Shown here: positions 39,295 through 49,491 of the stretch, piece after piece
Position numbering within the stretch: position 1 is the stretch's first letter
How the letters are laid out: each line of letters begins with the position of its first letter
Assembly: GCF_030403505.1 (NCBI RefSeq)
Contig: NZ_JAUEMJ010000004.1
Span: 522,046 to 586,045, forward strand
DNA: 64,000 nucleotides
Direction: 5' to 3'
From: Glycomyces tritici
GTDB lineage: Bacteria > Actinomycetota > Actinomycetes > Mycobacteriales > Micromonosporaceae
The notes under the pieces: generated by a model
The model's database searches: none
The model's input: the letters and a program-made list of their open reading frames with translations, nothing else
Told to the model about the DNA's origin: nothing
Translations under genes and position numbers: made by a program

Positions 39295-40194
39295 TCAGAT
39301 GCGGCCGTGACGCCAACCGTCAACGGGCAGAGAGAGTTTCGACACCAGGCGGGAGGCGAAGGGCTGGCCGGACATGCGCACCAGGCGCACCGGTCGGTCC
39401 GAGCGGCGGATCGTGACGGTGGAGCCGCTCGTGAGGCGGGTGAGCTCCTTGCCGTCCGCGATGAGCGCGCCCTCGGTGCCGACCGACTCCACGCCGATGC
39501 GGATCACCGAGGAGGAGTGCACCACCATCGGCTTGGCGAACAGGGCGTGCGCGTTCATGGGGACCACCACGAGGGCGTCCACATCGGGCCAGACCACCGG
39601 GCCGCCGGCCGACATCGCGTGCGCGGTCGAGCCGGTCGGCGAGGCGACCACGACGCCGTCGGAGCCGTAGCGGGAGATGCGGGTGCCGTCGATCTCGATG
39701 TACAGCTCGAGCATCCGCGCGGGCTCGGCCTTCTCCACCGCGATGTCGTTGAACGCCCAGGAGCGGTGCTGCTCGCCGTCGGTGCCCATGGCCTCGACGC
39801 CCAGCGCGGTCCGCTCCTCGACGGTGTACTCGCCGGCGAGGAGGCGCGAGACGACGGTCTCGAGTTCGCCGGTCTCGGCCTCGGCGAGGAAGCCGACCTT
39901 GCCGAAGTTGACGCCGAGCAGGGGCACGTCGGCCTCCGCGGCGACCTTCGCGGCGCGCAGCACGGTGCCGTCGCCGCCGAGGGCGAGCACGAGGTCCGCG
40001 TTCTCGCCGGTGACGTCGTCGCCGACCACGAGCGCGTCGGGGCGCAGGAGCGAGCGGGTCGCGCCGGAGCAGATCTTCACGGCGACGCCTTCCGCCTGCA
40101 GGGCGGCCGCGAGCTTGCCCGCGAGCTCGGCCACGTCCTGGCGGAGCGGGTGCGTCACCACGAGGACTCGGCTCGGCTTCTGCTGCGGCTCCAC
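39295..40194 (-). CDS. nadK: NAD kinase
   Basis: 299 residues. Phosphorylates NAD to NADP with ATP or polyphosphate. Diagnostic motifs are A-L-G-G-D-G-T-V-L-R-A-A near residue 70, N-F-G-K-V-G-F-L-A-E, and Y-G-S-D-G-V-V-V-A-S-P-T-G-S-T-A-H with the substrate loop. Length is normal for actinobacteria. Start is GTG 40194. In most relatives tlyA lies directly upstream; here a plus-strand cholesterol oxidase gene separates them. Confidence 0.96.
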   Translation of the reverse strand: MEPQQKPSRVLVVTHPLRQDVAELAGKLAAALQAEGVAVKICSGATRSLLRPDALVVGDDVTGENADLVLALGGDGTVLRAAKVAAEADVPLLGVNFGKVGFLAEAETGELETVVSRLLAGEYTVEERTALGVEAMGTDGEQHRSWAFNDIAVEKAEPARMLELYIEIDGTRISRYGSDGVVVASPTGSTAHAMSAGGPVVWPDVDALVVVPMNAHALFAKPMVVHSSSVIRIGVESVGTEGALIADGKELTRLTSGSTVTIRRSDRPVRLVRMSGQPFASRLVSKLSLPVDGWRHGRI

Positions 40195-40365
40195 TCGCGC
40201 TCCTACTCAGACGGTTACAGGGCCTCGAACTGTACTCCAGGCGCCTTCACCGGGAGTATCGGAGAGCATACCCAGGATAACGCTTGCACCGAGCGGTTCG
40301 GCATGAAAGACCTGCCCCCGGCTTCCCTTGGGCGGCAAGCCGCTCAGCGATCTGGCCAGGTGTGA

Positions 40366-42012
<1,647 letters not shown>

Positions 42013-42021
42013 GGGCCTTCG

Positions 42022-42810
<789 letters not shown>

Positions 42811-42845
42811 GGCGCGGGATCGGTGCTTTCTAGTGGGTCTGGAGG

Positions 42846-43046
42846 CTAGGCGTCGTCGACGTTGCTGAGGATCTCGGAGAGGCGCTGCTGGACGCCTTCG
42901 AAGACCTGGACGTGCTCGGTGACGGGCAGGTCCGGCAGGGCTTCGAGGCGGCCCAGGGCCTCCTCGACCTCCATCTCGACATCGTCGGTGTCGGCGGAGG
43001 GCTGCAGGCGGTCGGCCAGGGCCCCCGGGCTCGGCGTATCGGTCAT
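42846..43046 (-). CDS. Small acidic protein between tlyA and the coiled-coil gene
   Basis: 66 residues: a Pro/Ser head, then an amphipathic helix V-E-E-A-L-G-R-L-E-A-L-P and a second helix ending R-L-S-E-I-L-S-N-V. Similar short proteins precede tlyA in many actinomycetes; function is unknown. ATG 43046 overlaps the upstream TGA (ATGA), so it is coupled to the coiled-coil protein. Confidence 0.75.
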   Translation of the reverse strand: MTDTPSPGALADRLQPSADTDDVEMEVEEALGRLEALPDLPVTEHVQVFEGVQQRLSEILSNVDDA

Positions 43047-43456
43047 GCGTCCTCTTCCTCGTCGTCGATCGGCTCCATGGTGGCGGCGGAGGCGGACGAG
43101 GGGGTCTCGGCGGGGGCCGGGCGGCCGGGGCTCTTCTCGGCGGCGTTCGCGCGGGCCTCGGCTTCGGCGAGGCGGATCCGGAGGTCGCGGATCTGCTCTT
43201 CGGAGTGCTCGAGGCGCAGGTTGAGGTCGTCGAGGTCGGCATGGGTGGCGACGCCGAGGCGGGTGAGGCCCGCGTCGACCTCGGAGCGGATGAGGCGGCC
43301 GAGGTCGGAGGCGGTGCGCGTGCCGTGCTCGCGCATCTGCTCGGAGCCCGAGCGCAGGTCCTCGCGGACTTTGCCCGCGAATTCGCGGGCGCGGCGGCCG
43401 GGTTCGCCGGCCATGCCTAGAAATGAGTCGAAGTACGCGCGGGCGGAGTCCGTCAT
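43043..43456 (-). CDS. Coiled-coil (phasin-like) protein
   Basis: 137 residues. ATG 43456 follows a GGGAG-type site. Residues 1-60 (A-R-A-Y-F-D-S-F-L-G-M-A, E-F-A-G-K-V-R-E-D-L-R) resemble polyhydroxyalkanoate-granule-associated proteins. Residues 60-100 form a heptad coiled coil (D-L-D-D-L-N-L-R-L-E-H-S-E-E-Q-I) and the tail is acidic and disordered. A granule or membrane-surface role is possible but not shown. It is transcribed divergently from the SCP2-like genes, 202 bases away. Confidence 0.75.
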   Translation of the reverse strand: MTDSARAYFDSFLGMAGEPGRRAREFAGKVREDLRSGSEQMREHGTRTASDLGRLIRSEVDAGLTRLGVATHADLDDLNLRLEHSEEQIRDLRIRLAEAEARANAAEKSPGRPAPAETPSSASAATMEPIDDEEEDA

Positions 43457-43658
43457 GGCGGTCCCACTCCCTTCAGGGTCTGCCGAGTCCGCGGGTTGGC
43501 GTCCCCGCCTCGGTGAGGCTCGCGAGCCGTAGTCTGGCTCTGGCGTCAACGGTACTGCCAAGCTACCGGTCCCCGGCCGTGCCCGCACGGCCGTACTGGC
43601 CGGTAACATTCTGACGGGGCGCACCGCCGCGCCCGCGCCGATCGAAACAGGAGGGCCC

Positions 43659-43997
43659 ATGGCCACCATCGACGAATGCCGGACCGCACTCGAGCAGTTC
43701 GCGGAGAACCTCTCCTCGAACCCGAAGTCGGTGCGCAAGCTCCAGGGCTTCCAGCGGTCGCTCGCCGCCGACATCACCGACCTCTCGGTGTCCTTCAACG
43801 GCAAGTTCGACCAGGGCAAGCTGACCGGCATCACCGACGGCGACAACCCCGACGCGGAGATCCGCATGATCACCTCCTCGGACAACCTGCTCAAGCTCGT
43901 CGCCGGCGAGCTCGACTTCATGAAGGCCTTCACCGGGGGCCAGGTCAAGATCAAGGCGAACATGATGGACCTCATGAAGCTCCGCGGCGTGCTGTAG
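43659..43997 (+). CDS. SCP2-like sterol/lipid-binding protein, copy 1
   Basis: 112 residues, the size of a single SCP2 domain, which holds a hydrophobic ligand in a tunnel between a five-stranded sheet and helices. ATG 43659 has AGGAGG upstream. The pattern I-T-D-L-S-V-S-F-N-G-K-F, G-D-N-P-D-A-E-I-R-M-I-T-S-S-D-N-L-L-K-L-V and K-I-K-A-N-M-M-D-L-M-K-L fits the family. It is a paralogue of the next gene. No enzyme is fused. Whether the ligand is a sterol is unknown. Confidence 0.85.
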   Translation: MATIDECRTALEQFAENLSSNPKSVRKLQGFQRSLAADITDLSVSFNGKFDQGKLTGITDGDNPDAEIRMITSSDNLLKLVAGELDFMKAFTGGQVKIKANMMDLMKLRGVL

Positions 43998-44221
43998 CCA
44001 CTCGGCTCCGGTTCGCTTTGGGCCGCTTGCACGTGAGGTGCGCGGGCACGGGCCGTGAGGCCCGTCCCGCGCGGTCATGCCCAGAGCTGCGAGCCGTAAG
44101 GCCCCACGGCAGAGTCCGGATGGTCCAATGCGTCCCGGTCGGACGCAACGGCATTCGAGCCACGTTGTAATCTCTCGGCAGTCGAGCGCTTCGAGCTCAA
44201 GAACTATTCCGGGAGGACCGT

Positions 44222-44569
44222 ATGGCCACTGTTGACGAATGCCGCAATGTGCTGGAGAAGATGGCGGGCAAGGTCGCCAGGAAGTCCGACGAGCTCGAGC
44301 TCGAAGAGGGCTTCGAGCGCACGCTGGCCGTTGAGATCACCGACCTGAAGCAGGCCTTCAGCGCCAAGCTCTCCGGCAACAAGCTCACCGACCTGCTCGA
44401 CGGCGACGCCCCCGACGCTGAGGTGCGCATCCTGATCGCCTCTGACGACCTGATCGCCCTGTCGAAGAAGGAACTCAAGCCCGCCAAGGCGATCCTGACC
44501 GGCAAGATCAAGATCAAGGCCTCCGTCAAGGACCTCGCCAAGCTGCGCAAGGCCCTCAAGGTCGACTAA
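44222..44569 (+). CDS. SCP2-like sterol/lipid-binding protein, copy 2
   Basis: 115 residues, paralogous to the preceding gene (both begin M-A-T-x-D-E-C-R and end in K-I-K-A-x-x-x-D-L-x-K-L). GGGAGGACCGT precedes ATG 44222. It has its own 224-base upstream region, so the two copies may be separately expressed. The C-terminus K-L-R-K-A-L-K-V is more basic than copy 1. Ends at a strong hairpin. Confidence 0.85.
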   Translation: MATVDECRNVLEKMAGKVARKSDELELEEGFERTLAVEITDLKQAFSAKLSGNKLTDLLDGDAPDAEVRILIASDDLIALSKKELKPAKAILTGKIKIKASVKDLAKLRKALKVD

Positions 44570-44627
44570 GCACCCGCCATCGACGTAAGGCGCTGCGCCC
44601 CACCGGCACAGCGCCGCCGAAGAAAAC

Positions 44628-44656
44628 GAAGCCCGGACTGCGGCAGTCCGGGCTTC
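44628..44656. terminator. Bidirectional terminator between SCP2-like and HAD genes
   Basis: GAAGCCCGGACTG (44628-44640) and CAGTCCGGGCTTC (44644-44656), a perfect 13-bp stem with loop CGG, between convergent genes. Confidence 0.85.
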
Positions 44657-44670
44657 ATGCTTGTCCCCTG

Positions 44671-45705
44671 CTAGATCGACAGGAGCTTCTCCGCGGCCGC
44701 GCCCACCGGGACCGGCGCCGAGGTCGGGTCGTAGCCCGCCATATCGGCTGCGGCCCAGCTCAACTCGCAGAGCGCCCGCCACGCGTCCAGGTCGGCGCCC
44801 TCGCCGCTGAGGCTGATCTTCTTGCCCTCCAAGGTCGCCGTCCAGCCGCCGCACTCGATGCGGTCGACCGCGTCGTTCCAGTCGGGCTCGGGGTGCGGCT
44901 CGGTCAGCGCCGCAAGGCTCCAGCCGAGGTAGGTCGGCCGCTGCTCGGGCGGCAGCGCCAGCGCCGAACGCGGCGAGGCGACACCGGTGAACACCAGCAG
45001 GGAGTCGATGCCCGCCCGGTTGGCGCCCTCGATGTCCGAGTCCGGCCGGTCGCCGACCATGACCGCGCGGGCACCGGGCTTGCGCGCCAGCGCGGACCGG
45101 TAGATCCCCGGCTCGGGCTTCCCTGCCACGACATCGGGCCCGCGGCCCAGCGCCGTGGCGATCGCGCCCGCCAGAGCGCCCGTACCGGGCAGCGGACCGT
45201 CCGGTGTGGGCAGGGTGGCGTCGAGGTTCGTGGCGACCCAGAGCGCGCCGTTGCGGGCGGCGATGGTCAGGTCCGCGAGGTCCCGCCACGTCAGCGACGG
45301 GATCATGCCGTAGCCGATGCCTTGGGCCGCTTTGGGGTCCGTCGTCGCGACCAGGCCCTGGGACTCTACTGCGTTGCGCAGCGCCTCAGAGCCGGTCACG
45401 AGGATCAGGGCGCCTTCGCCGAGGCGCTCGCGCAGGATCTCGGCCACGACCTGCGCCGAGGTGAGCACCTGGGACTCCTCGGCTGGGATGTCCATGCCGC
45501 GCAAGGCCTCGGCGACCACCTGCGGGCTCCGGGAGGCGTTGTTGGTGACGAACACCGGGTCGCAGTCGAGCCCCGGAAGGGCCGCGAGGGTCGCGGCCGC
45601 TTCCGGGATCGGCTGACTGAGCAGGTAGACGACACCGTCGAGGTCGAGCAGCGCTTGGTCGTAAGCGCCGGCGAGTGCCTCAGGCGCGCCTTTCAGTCGG
45701 GTCAT
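44671..45705 (-). CDS. HAD-IIA (NagD-like) phosphatase
   Basis: 344 residues. Motif I A-L-L-D-L-D-G-V-V-Y near residue 20 (nucleophile Asp), motif II F-V-T-N-N-A-S-R-S, lysine G-K-P-E-P-G-I-Y and motif III V-G-D-R-P-D-S-D-I-E-G-A mark the NagD/p-nitrophenylphosphatase group. About 90 extra C-terminal residues (E-C-G-G-W-T-A-T-L-E-G-K-K) form an added alpha/beta domain. Small phosphorylated metabolites are the usual substrates. Its start lies inside the end of the TPR gene (26-base overlap); the mycobacterial counterpart is Rv1692. Confidence 0.9.
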   Translation of the reverse strand: MTRLKGAPEALAGAYDQALLDLDGVVYLLSQPIPEAAATLAALPGLDCDPVFVTNNASRSPQVVAEALRGMDIPAEESQVLTSAQVVAEILRERLGEGALILVTGSEALRNAVESQGLVATTDPKAAQGIGYGMIPSLTWRDLADLTIAARNGALWVATNLDATLPTPDGPLPGTGALAGAIATALGRGPDVVAGKPEPGIYRSALARKPGARAVMVGDRPDSDIEGANRAGIDSLLVFTGVASPRSALALPPEQRPTYLGWSLAALTEPHPEPDWNDAVDRIECGGWTATLEGKKISLSGEGADLDAWRALCELSWAAADMAGYDPTSAPVPVGAAAEKLLSI

Positions 45706-48121
45706 CAGATTCCTCAGCGTCAGGGGTCGACCCGGCGCTGGAGGACGCCGGCGTCGCGAACGGAGTGGTCGAAGGCGGCGCGGGCGTCGTCTCGGTCCTC
45801 ACGTCGTCCTTGACGTCGGCCTCGGACTCCTCGTCGTCTTCGAAGTCTTCTTCGTCGTCGTCGAAGTCGTCGCCATCGTCGTCGTCGTAGTCGTCTTCGT
45901 CCTCGAGGTCGTCGTCCTCGTCGTCCTCGTCGTCGTCGTCATCGAGGTCGTCGTCGTCCTCGTCGTCGAATTCCTCGTCGTCCTCGTCGTACTCTTCGAC
46001 GACGATGCCTTCGAGCTCGAGCAGGCGCTCGGCGGCGCCGGTGTCGCCGGTCTCGTCGGCGGCGACCGCCTTCGAGAGCCATTCGCGGGCTTCGTCTTCA
46101 CGGCCGTCGGCCAGCAGGCCCTCGGCGTAGGCGTAGCGGAGGCGGGCGACCCACGGCTCGGTCTTCGGCGAGTTGAGCCCGCCGACCTTCAGCATCGCGG
46201 TCGCGGCCTCGCCCATGCCCATGTCGCGGCGGGCGCCGGAGGCGACGATGAGCAGTTCGACCCGCACTTCGGGGTCGACGCTCTCGTCGCTGCCGAACTC
46301 GCGGTAGAGGTCGATCGCGCGCTCGGGGTGCCCAAGGGCGCGTTCGCAGTCGGCGATGAGCGCCACGTGGTCGTGCGTGCCGCCCAGGCGCTGCGCGGCG
46401 CGCAGCTCGTTGACGGCCAGCTGCCACTCCTCGGCGCCGTACGCGGCCACACCGGTGACCTCGCGGACCACGGCCACGCGGGACGCCTTGCGGCGGGCGT
46501 AGCGGGCCTGCTCGAGCGCGCCTTCGATGTCGTCCTCGGCGAGGAGCGCGGCAGCGGCGAGGAGCCGGTTGCCGACGGCCTCGGCGAGCTGCTTGTTCAA
46601 GCTGCGCAGCCCGGCCTTGGTCTCCTTGTCGAGCTGGTCGAAGCCGTACTCGACGCCTTCGGGGAGGTCGGGCGCCTCGTCGGACTCGCCCATGCGGATC
46701 GGGCCCTCGTGCCCGGCCTCGCGCTCCTCGAGCGGACGCAGGTTGTCCTTGCCGCGGCGCTCCTTGCCGTCGCGGCCGAAGCGGTCGTCGCCCCGGTCGT
46801 CACGGCGCGGACGGTCGTCGCGGTCGAACCGGCGCTGGCCTTGGCCCTCGCGGTTCTCGAACTTGCGCGGCCGGTCGTCGTCGCGGCGGGGGCGGTCGTC
46901 CCGGTCGAAGCGGCGGGGACGGTCGTCCCGGTCGAAGCGGCGGGGACGGTCGTCGCCGTCGCGGCGCGGGCGGTCCTCACTGCCTTCGAACCGGCGCGGG
47001 CCCTGGCCCTCGCGGTTCTCGAACTTGCGCGGGCGGTCGTCATCGCGGGCCGGTCGGTCGGAACGGTCCTCGAACCGGCGCGGACGGTCGTCCTCGCGGC
47101 GGGGACGGTCGTCCCGGTTGCCCTCGAAGCGGCGCGGTCCGCGGTCGTCGCGGTTGAAGCCGCCACTGCGGTTGTCACCGTCGCGGCGGGGACGGTCGTC
47201 ACGGTTGCCTTCGAAGCGGCGCGGTCCGCGGTCGTCGCGGTTGTAGCCACCGCGGCTGTCGCCGTCACGGCGGGGGCGGTCATCGCGGTTGCCTTCGAAA
47301 CGACGCGGACGGTCGTCGCGGTTAAAACCACCACCGCGGTTGTCGCGGTTGTAACCACCGCTGCGGCCGTCCCGGTTGTAGCCGCCGCTGCGGCCGCCGT
47401 CGCCGTCGCGGCGCGGTCCGCGGTCGTCGCGGTTGTAACCACCGCGGCTGTCGCCGTCGCGGCGCGGGCCGCGGTCATCGCGGTTGAACCCGCCGCTGCG
47501 CGGCCGGTCGTCGCGGTTGTAGCCACCACTGCGCCCGCCGCGGTCGTCACGGCTGTAGCCGCCGCTGCGGCCCCCGTCGCCATCGCGGCGCGGGCGGTCG
47601 TCGCGGCTGCCTTCGAAGCGGCGCGGGCCGCGGTCATCGCGGTTGTACCCGCCACTGCGGCCACCGCGGTCGTCACGGCTGTAGCCGCCGCTGCGGCCCC
47701 CGTCGCCGTCACGGCGCGGGCGGTCGTCGCGGTTGTAGCCGCCACTGCGGCTGTCGCGGTTAAAGCCACCGCCACGGCTGTCGCCGTCCCGGCGCGGCCG
47801 GTCATCACGGCTGCCTTCGAAGCGGCGCGGGCCGCCCCGGTCGTCGCGGTTGTACCCGCCGCTGCGGTTGTCGCGGTTGTAGCCGCCACTGCGGCCCCCG
47901 TCGCCCTCACGGCGAGGACGGTCGTCCCGGTCATCGTAGCGCCGCGGGCGGTCATCGCGGCCTTCACTGCGGCCGTAGCCGCCCCGGCTGTCCCCTCGGC
48001 CGTCCTGGCGGTTGTACCCGCCGCTGCGGCCCGAACGGTCGCCGTAGCCGCCGCCCTCGCGACGGCCGTAGCCGCCTCGTCGGTCATCTTCACCCTTGCG
48101 GGCGCGGCCGTCTTCAGCCAC
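45680..48121 (-). CDS. Disordered Arg/Gly-repeat protein with TPR-like core and acidic tail
   Basis: 813 residues in three parts. About 1-460: degenerate repeats of R-D-D-R-P-R-R and S-G-G-Y-N-R-D (over 40 R-D/D-R units), strongly basic and disordered. About 475-735: alpha-helical TPR-like domain (L-R-S-L-N-K-Q-L-A-E-A-V-G, A-R-Y-A-R-R-K-A-S-R-V-A-V-V-R-E, A-I-D-L-Y-R-E-F-G). About 735-795: an almost pure Asp/Glu tract. Starts at GTG 48121 with GGGGAG 6 bases upstream. The core matches the TPR protein next to the HAD gene in mycobacteria (Rv1691 position). The RGG-like part suggests RNA binding or condensate formation, and the acidic tail could counter it; both are inference. Confidence 0.85.
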   Translation of the reverse strand: MAEDGRARKGEDDRRGGYGRREGGGYGDRSGRSGGYNRQDGRGDSRGGYGRSEGRDDRPRRYDDRDDRPRREGDGGRSGGYNRDNRSGGYNRDDRGGPRRFEGSRDDRPRRDGDSRGGGFNRDSRSGGYNRDDRPRRDGDGGRSGGYSRDDRGGRSGGYNRDDRGPRRFEGSRDDRPRRDGDGGRSGGYSRDDRGGRSGGYNRDDRPRSGGFNRDDRGPRRDGDSRGGYNRDDRGPRRDGDGGRSGGYNRDGRSGGYNRDNRGGGFNRDDRPRRFEGNRDDRPRRDGDSRGGYNRDDRGPRRFEGNRDDRPRRDGDNRSGGFNRDDRGPRRFEGNRDDRPRREDDRPRRFEDRSDRPARDDDRPRKFENREGQGPRRFEGSEDRPRRDGDDRPRRFDRDDRPRRFDRDDRPRRDDDRPRKFENREGQGQRRFDRDDRPRRDDRGDDRFGRDGKERRGKDNLRPLEEREAGHEGPIRMGESDEAPDLPEGVEYGFDQLDKETKAGLRSLNKQLAEAVGNRLLAAAALLAEDDIEGALEQARYARRKASRVAVVREVTGVAAYGAEEWQLAVNELRAAQRLGGTHDHVALIADCERALGHPERAIDLYREFGSDESVDPEVRVELLIVASGARRDMGMGEAATAMLKVGGLNSPKTEPWVARLRYAYAEGLLADGREDEAREWLSKAVAADETGDTGAAERLLELEGIVVEEYDEDDEEFDDEDDDDLDDDDDEDDEDDDLEDEDDYDDDDGDDFDDDEEDFEDDEESEADVKDDVRTETTPAPPSTTPFATPASSSAGSTPDAEESDDPTERRA

Positions 48122-48170
48122 TCGATTCTCCCCCTCTATTCACCGCGACAAAACCAGCCAAGTGTATGCC

Positions 48171-49427
48171 TCAGCCGACTACCTCGAACCCGGCGACGGT
48201 CTTCTTGCCGCGCCGGATCACTCCGTACCGTCCGTGAAGCAGGTCAGAAGGGTCGATAACGGCCGCAGGATCACTCACCCGGACGTTGTTCAGGTAGGCC
48301 CCGCCCTCCTTCGCGGCGCGGCGGGCCTCGCCCAGGCTCGCGACCACGCCGGACTCCTTCATGGCCTCGGCCACCGTGACGCCTGGCTTCGTGAACTCCG
48401 CCAGGCCCGCCTCGACGAGCGCGGCGCGCAGCGTCGACTCGGGCAGCTCGGCGAGCTCGCCGCGGCCGAACAGCGCCTGCGAGGCGGCCACGACATGCGC
48501 GGTCTCCTCGGCGCCGTGCAGCAGCGAGGTCATCTCCTCCGCGAGCGCCTTCTGCGCGAGACGCGCGGCGGGCTTCTCAGCGGTCGCCCGCTCCAGCTCC
48601 TCGATCTCCTCATGGGACTTGAACGAGAAGTACTTCAGGTAGCCCACCACGTCGGCGTCGGCCGAGTTCACCCAGAACTGGTAGAACGCGTACGGGCTGG
48701 TCAGCTCGGGATCGAGCCAGACGGCCCCGCCTTCGGTCTTGCCGAACTTCGTGCCGTCGGCCTTGAGGACCAGCGGGGTGACGAAGGCGTGGACGTGCTC
48801 GGCGGCCTTGCGGCGCACGAAGTCCACGCCCGCGGTGATGTTGCCCCACTGGTCGGACCCTCCGAACTGGAGGGAGCAGCCGTGGCGGCGGTGCAGCTCG
48901 TAGAAGTCGTTGGACTGCAGCAGCTGGTAGGAGAACTCGGTGAAGGAGATGCCGGATTCGAGCCGGGCCTTCACGACCTCGCGGGCGAGCATCTTCGAGA
49001 CCGGGAAGTGCTTGCCGACGTCCCGGAGGAACTCCACGACGCCCATCTCGCTGGTCCAGTCGAGGTTGTTGACCGGGATCGCGCCGTTCTCGCCGTCGTA
49101 GGTGACGAACGGGGCGAGCTGCCCCCGGATCTTCTCGACCCATCCGGCCACGACCTCGGGCGGGTTGATGCTGCGCTCCCCCGCCTCCTTGGGGTCGCCG
49201 ATCTGGCCGGTCGCGCCGCCCACGAGCAGCAGCGGCCTCAGGCCCGCCTGCTGGAGGCGGCGGGCGGTGATGACCTGCATGAGGTGGCCGACGTGCAGGC
49301 TGACCGCGGTCGGGTCGAAGCCCACATAGAAGGTCACCTGGCCCGCGTCGATGTGCTCGCGGAGAGCGTCGATGCCGGTGGAGTCCTGGATGAGGCCGCG
49401 CCATGCGAAGTCGTCGAGAATATGCAC
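48171..49427 (-). CDS. tyrS: Tyrosyl-tRNA synthetase
   Basis: 418 residues, class I synthetase charging tRNA-Tyr. F-Y-V-G-F-D-P-T-A-V-S-L-H-V-G-H-L-M carries the HIGH-equivalent H-V-G-H, and K-F-G-K-T-E-G-G is the KMSKS-equivalent. Y-Q-L-L-Q-S-N-D-F and Q-F-G-G-S-D-Q-W-G-N form the tyrosine pocket. A C-terminal S4 domain (L-G-E-A-R-R-A-A-K-E-G-G-A-Y-L-N-N) is present. Start GTG 49427 fits the family N-terminus, though GAGGG lies only 1-3 bases away. No T-box leader is seen. Confidence 0.96.
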   Translation of the reverse strand: MHILDDFAWRGLIQDSTGIDALREHIDAGQVTFYVGFDPTAVSLHVGHLMQVITARRLQQAGLRPLLLVGGATGQIGDPKEAGERSINPPEVVAGWVEKIRGQLAPFVTYDGENGAIPVNNLDWTSEMGVVEFLRDVGKHFPVSKMLAREVVKARLESGISFTEFSYQLLQSNDFYELHRRHGCSLQFGGSDQWGNITAGVDFVRRKAAEHVHAFVTPLVLKADGTKFGKTEGGAVWLDPELTSPYAFYQFWVNSADADVVGYLKYFSFKSHEEIEELERATAEKPAARLAQKALAEEMTSLLHGAEETAHVVAASQALFGRGELAELPESTLRAALVEAGLAEFTKPGVTVAEAMKESGVVASLGEARRAAKEGGAYLNNVRVSDPAAVIDPSDLLHGRYGVIRRGKKTVAGFEVVG

Positions 49428-49491
49428 GCCCTCATTGTGCCCTAGCGGGCGAAGCGCTTTTCGGGCTCCGAGGCCGGTCGTGACCCTGCCG

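Noticed and set aside
46328..48259. 643-codon plus-strand frame opposite the repeat protein
   Set aside because: Made almost only of A/V/R/T repeats that mirror the repeats of the minus-strand protein; no start context.
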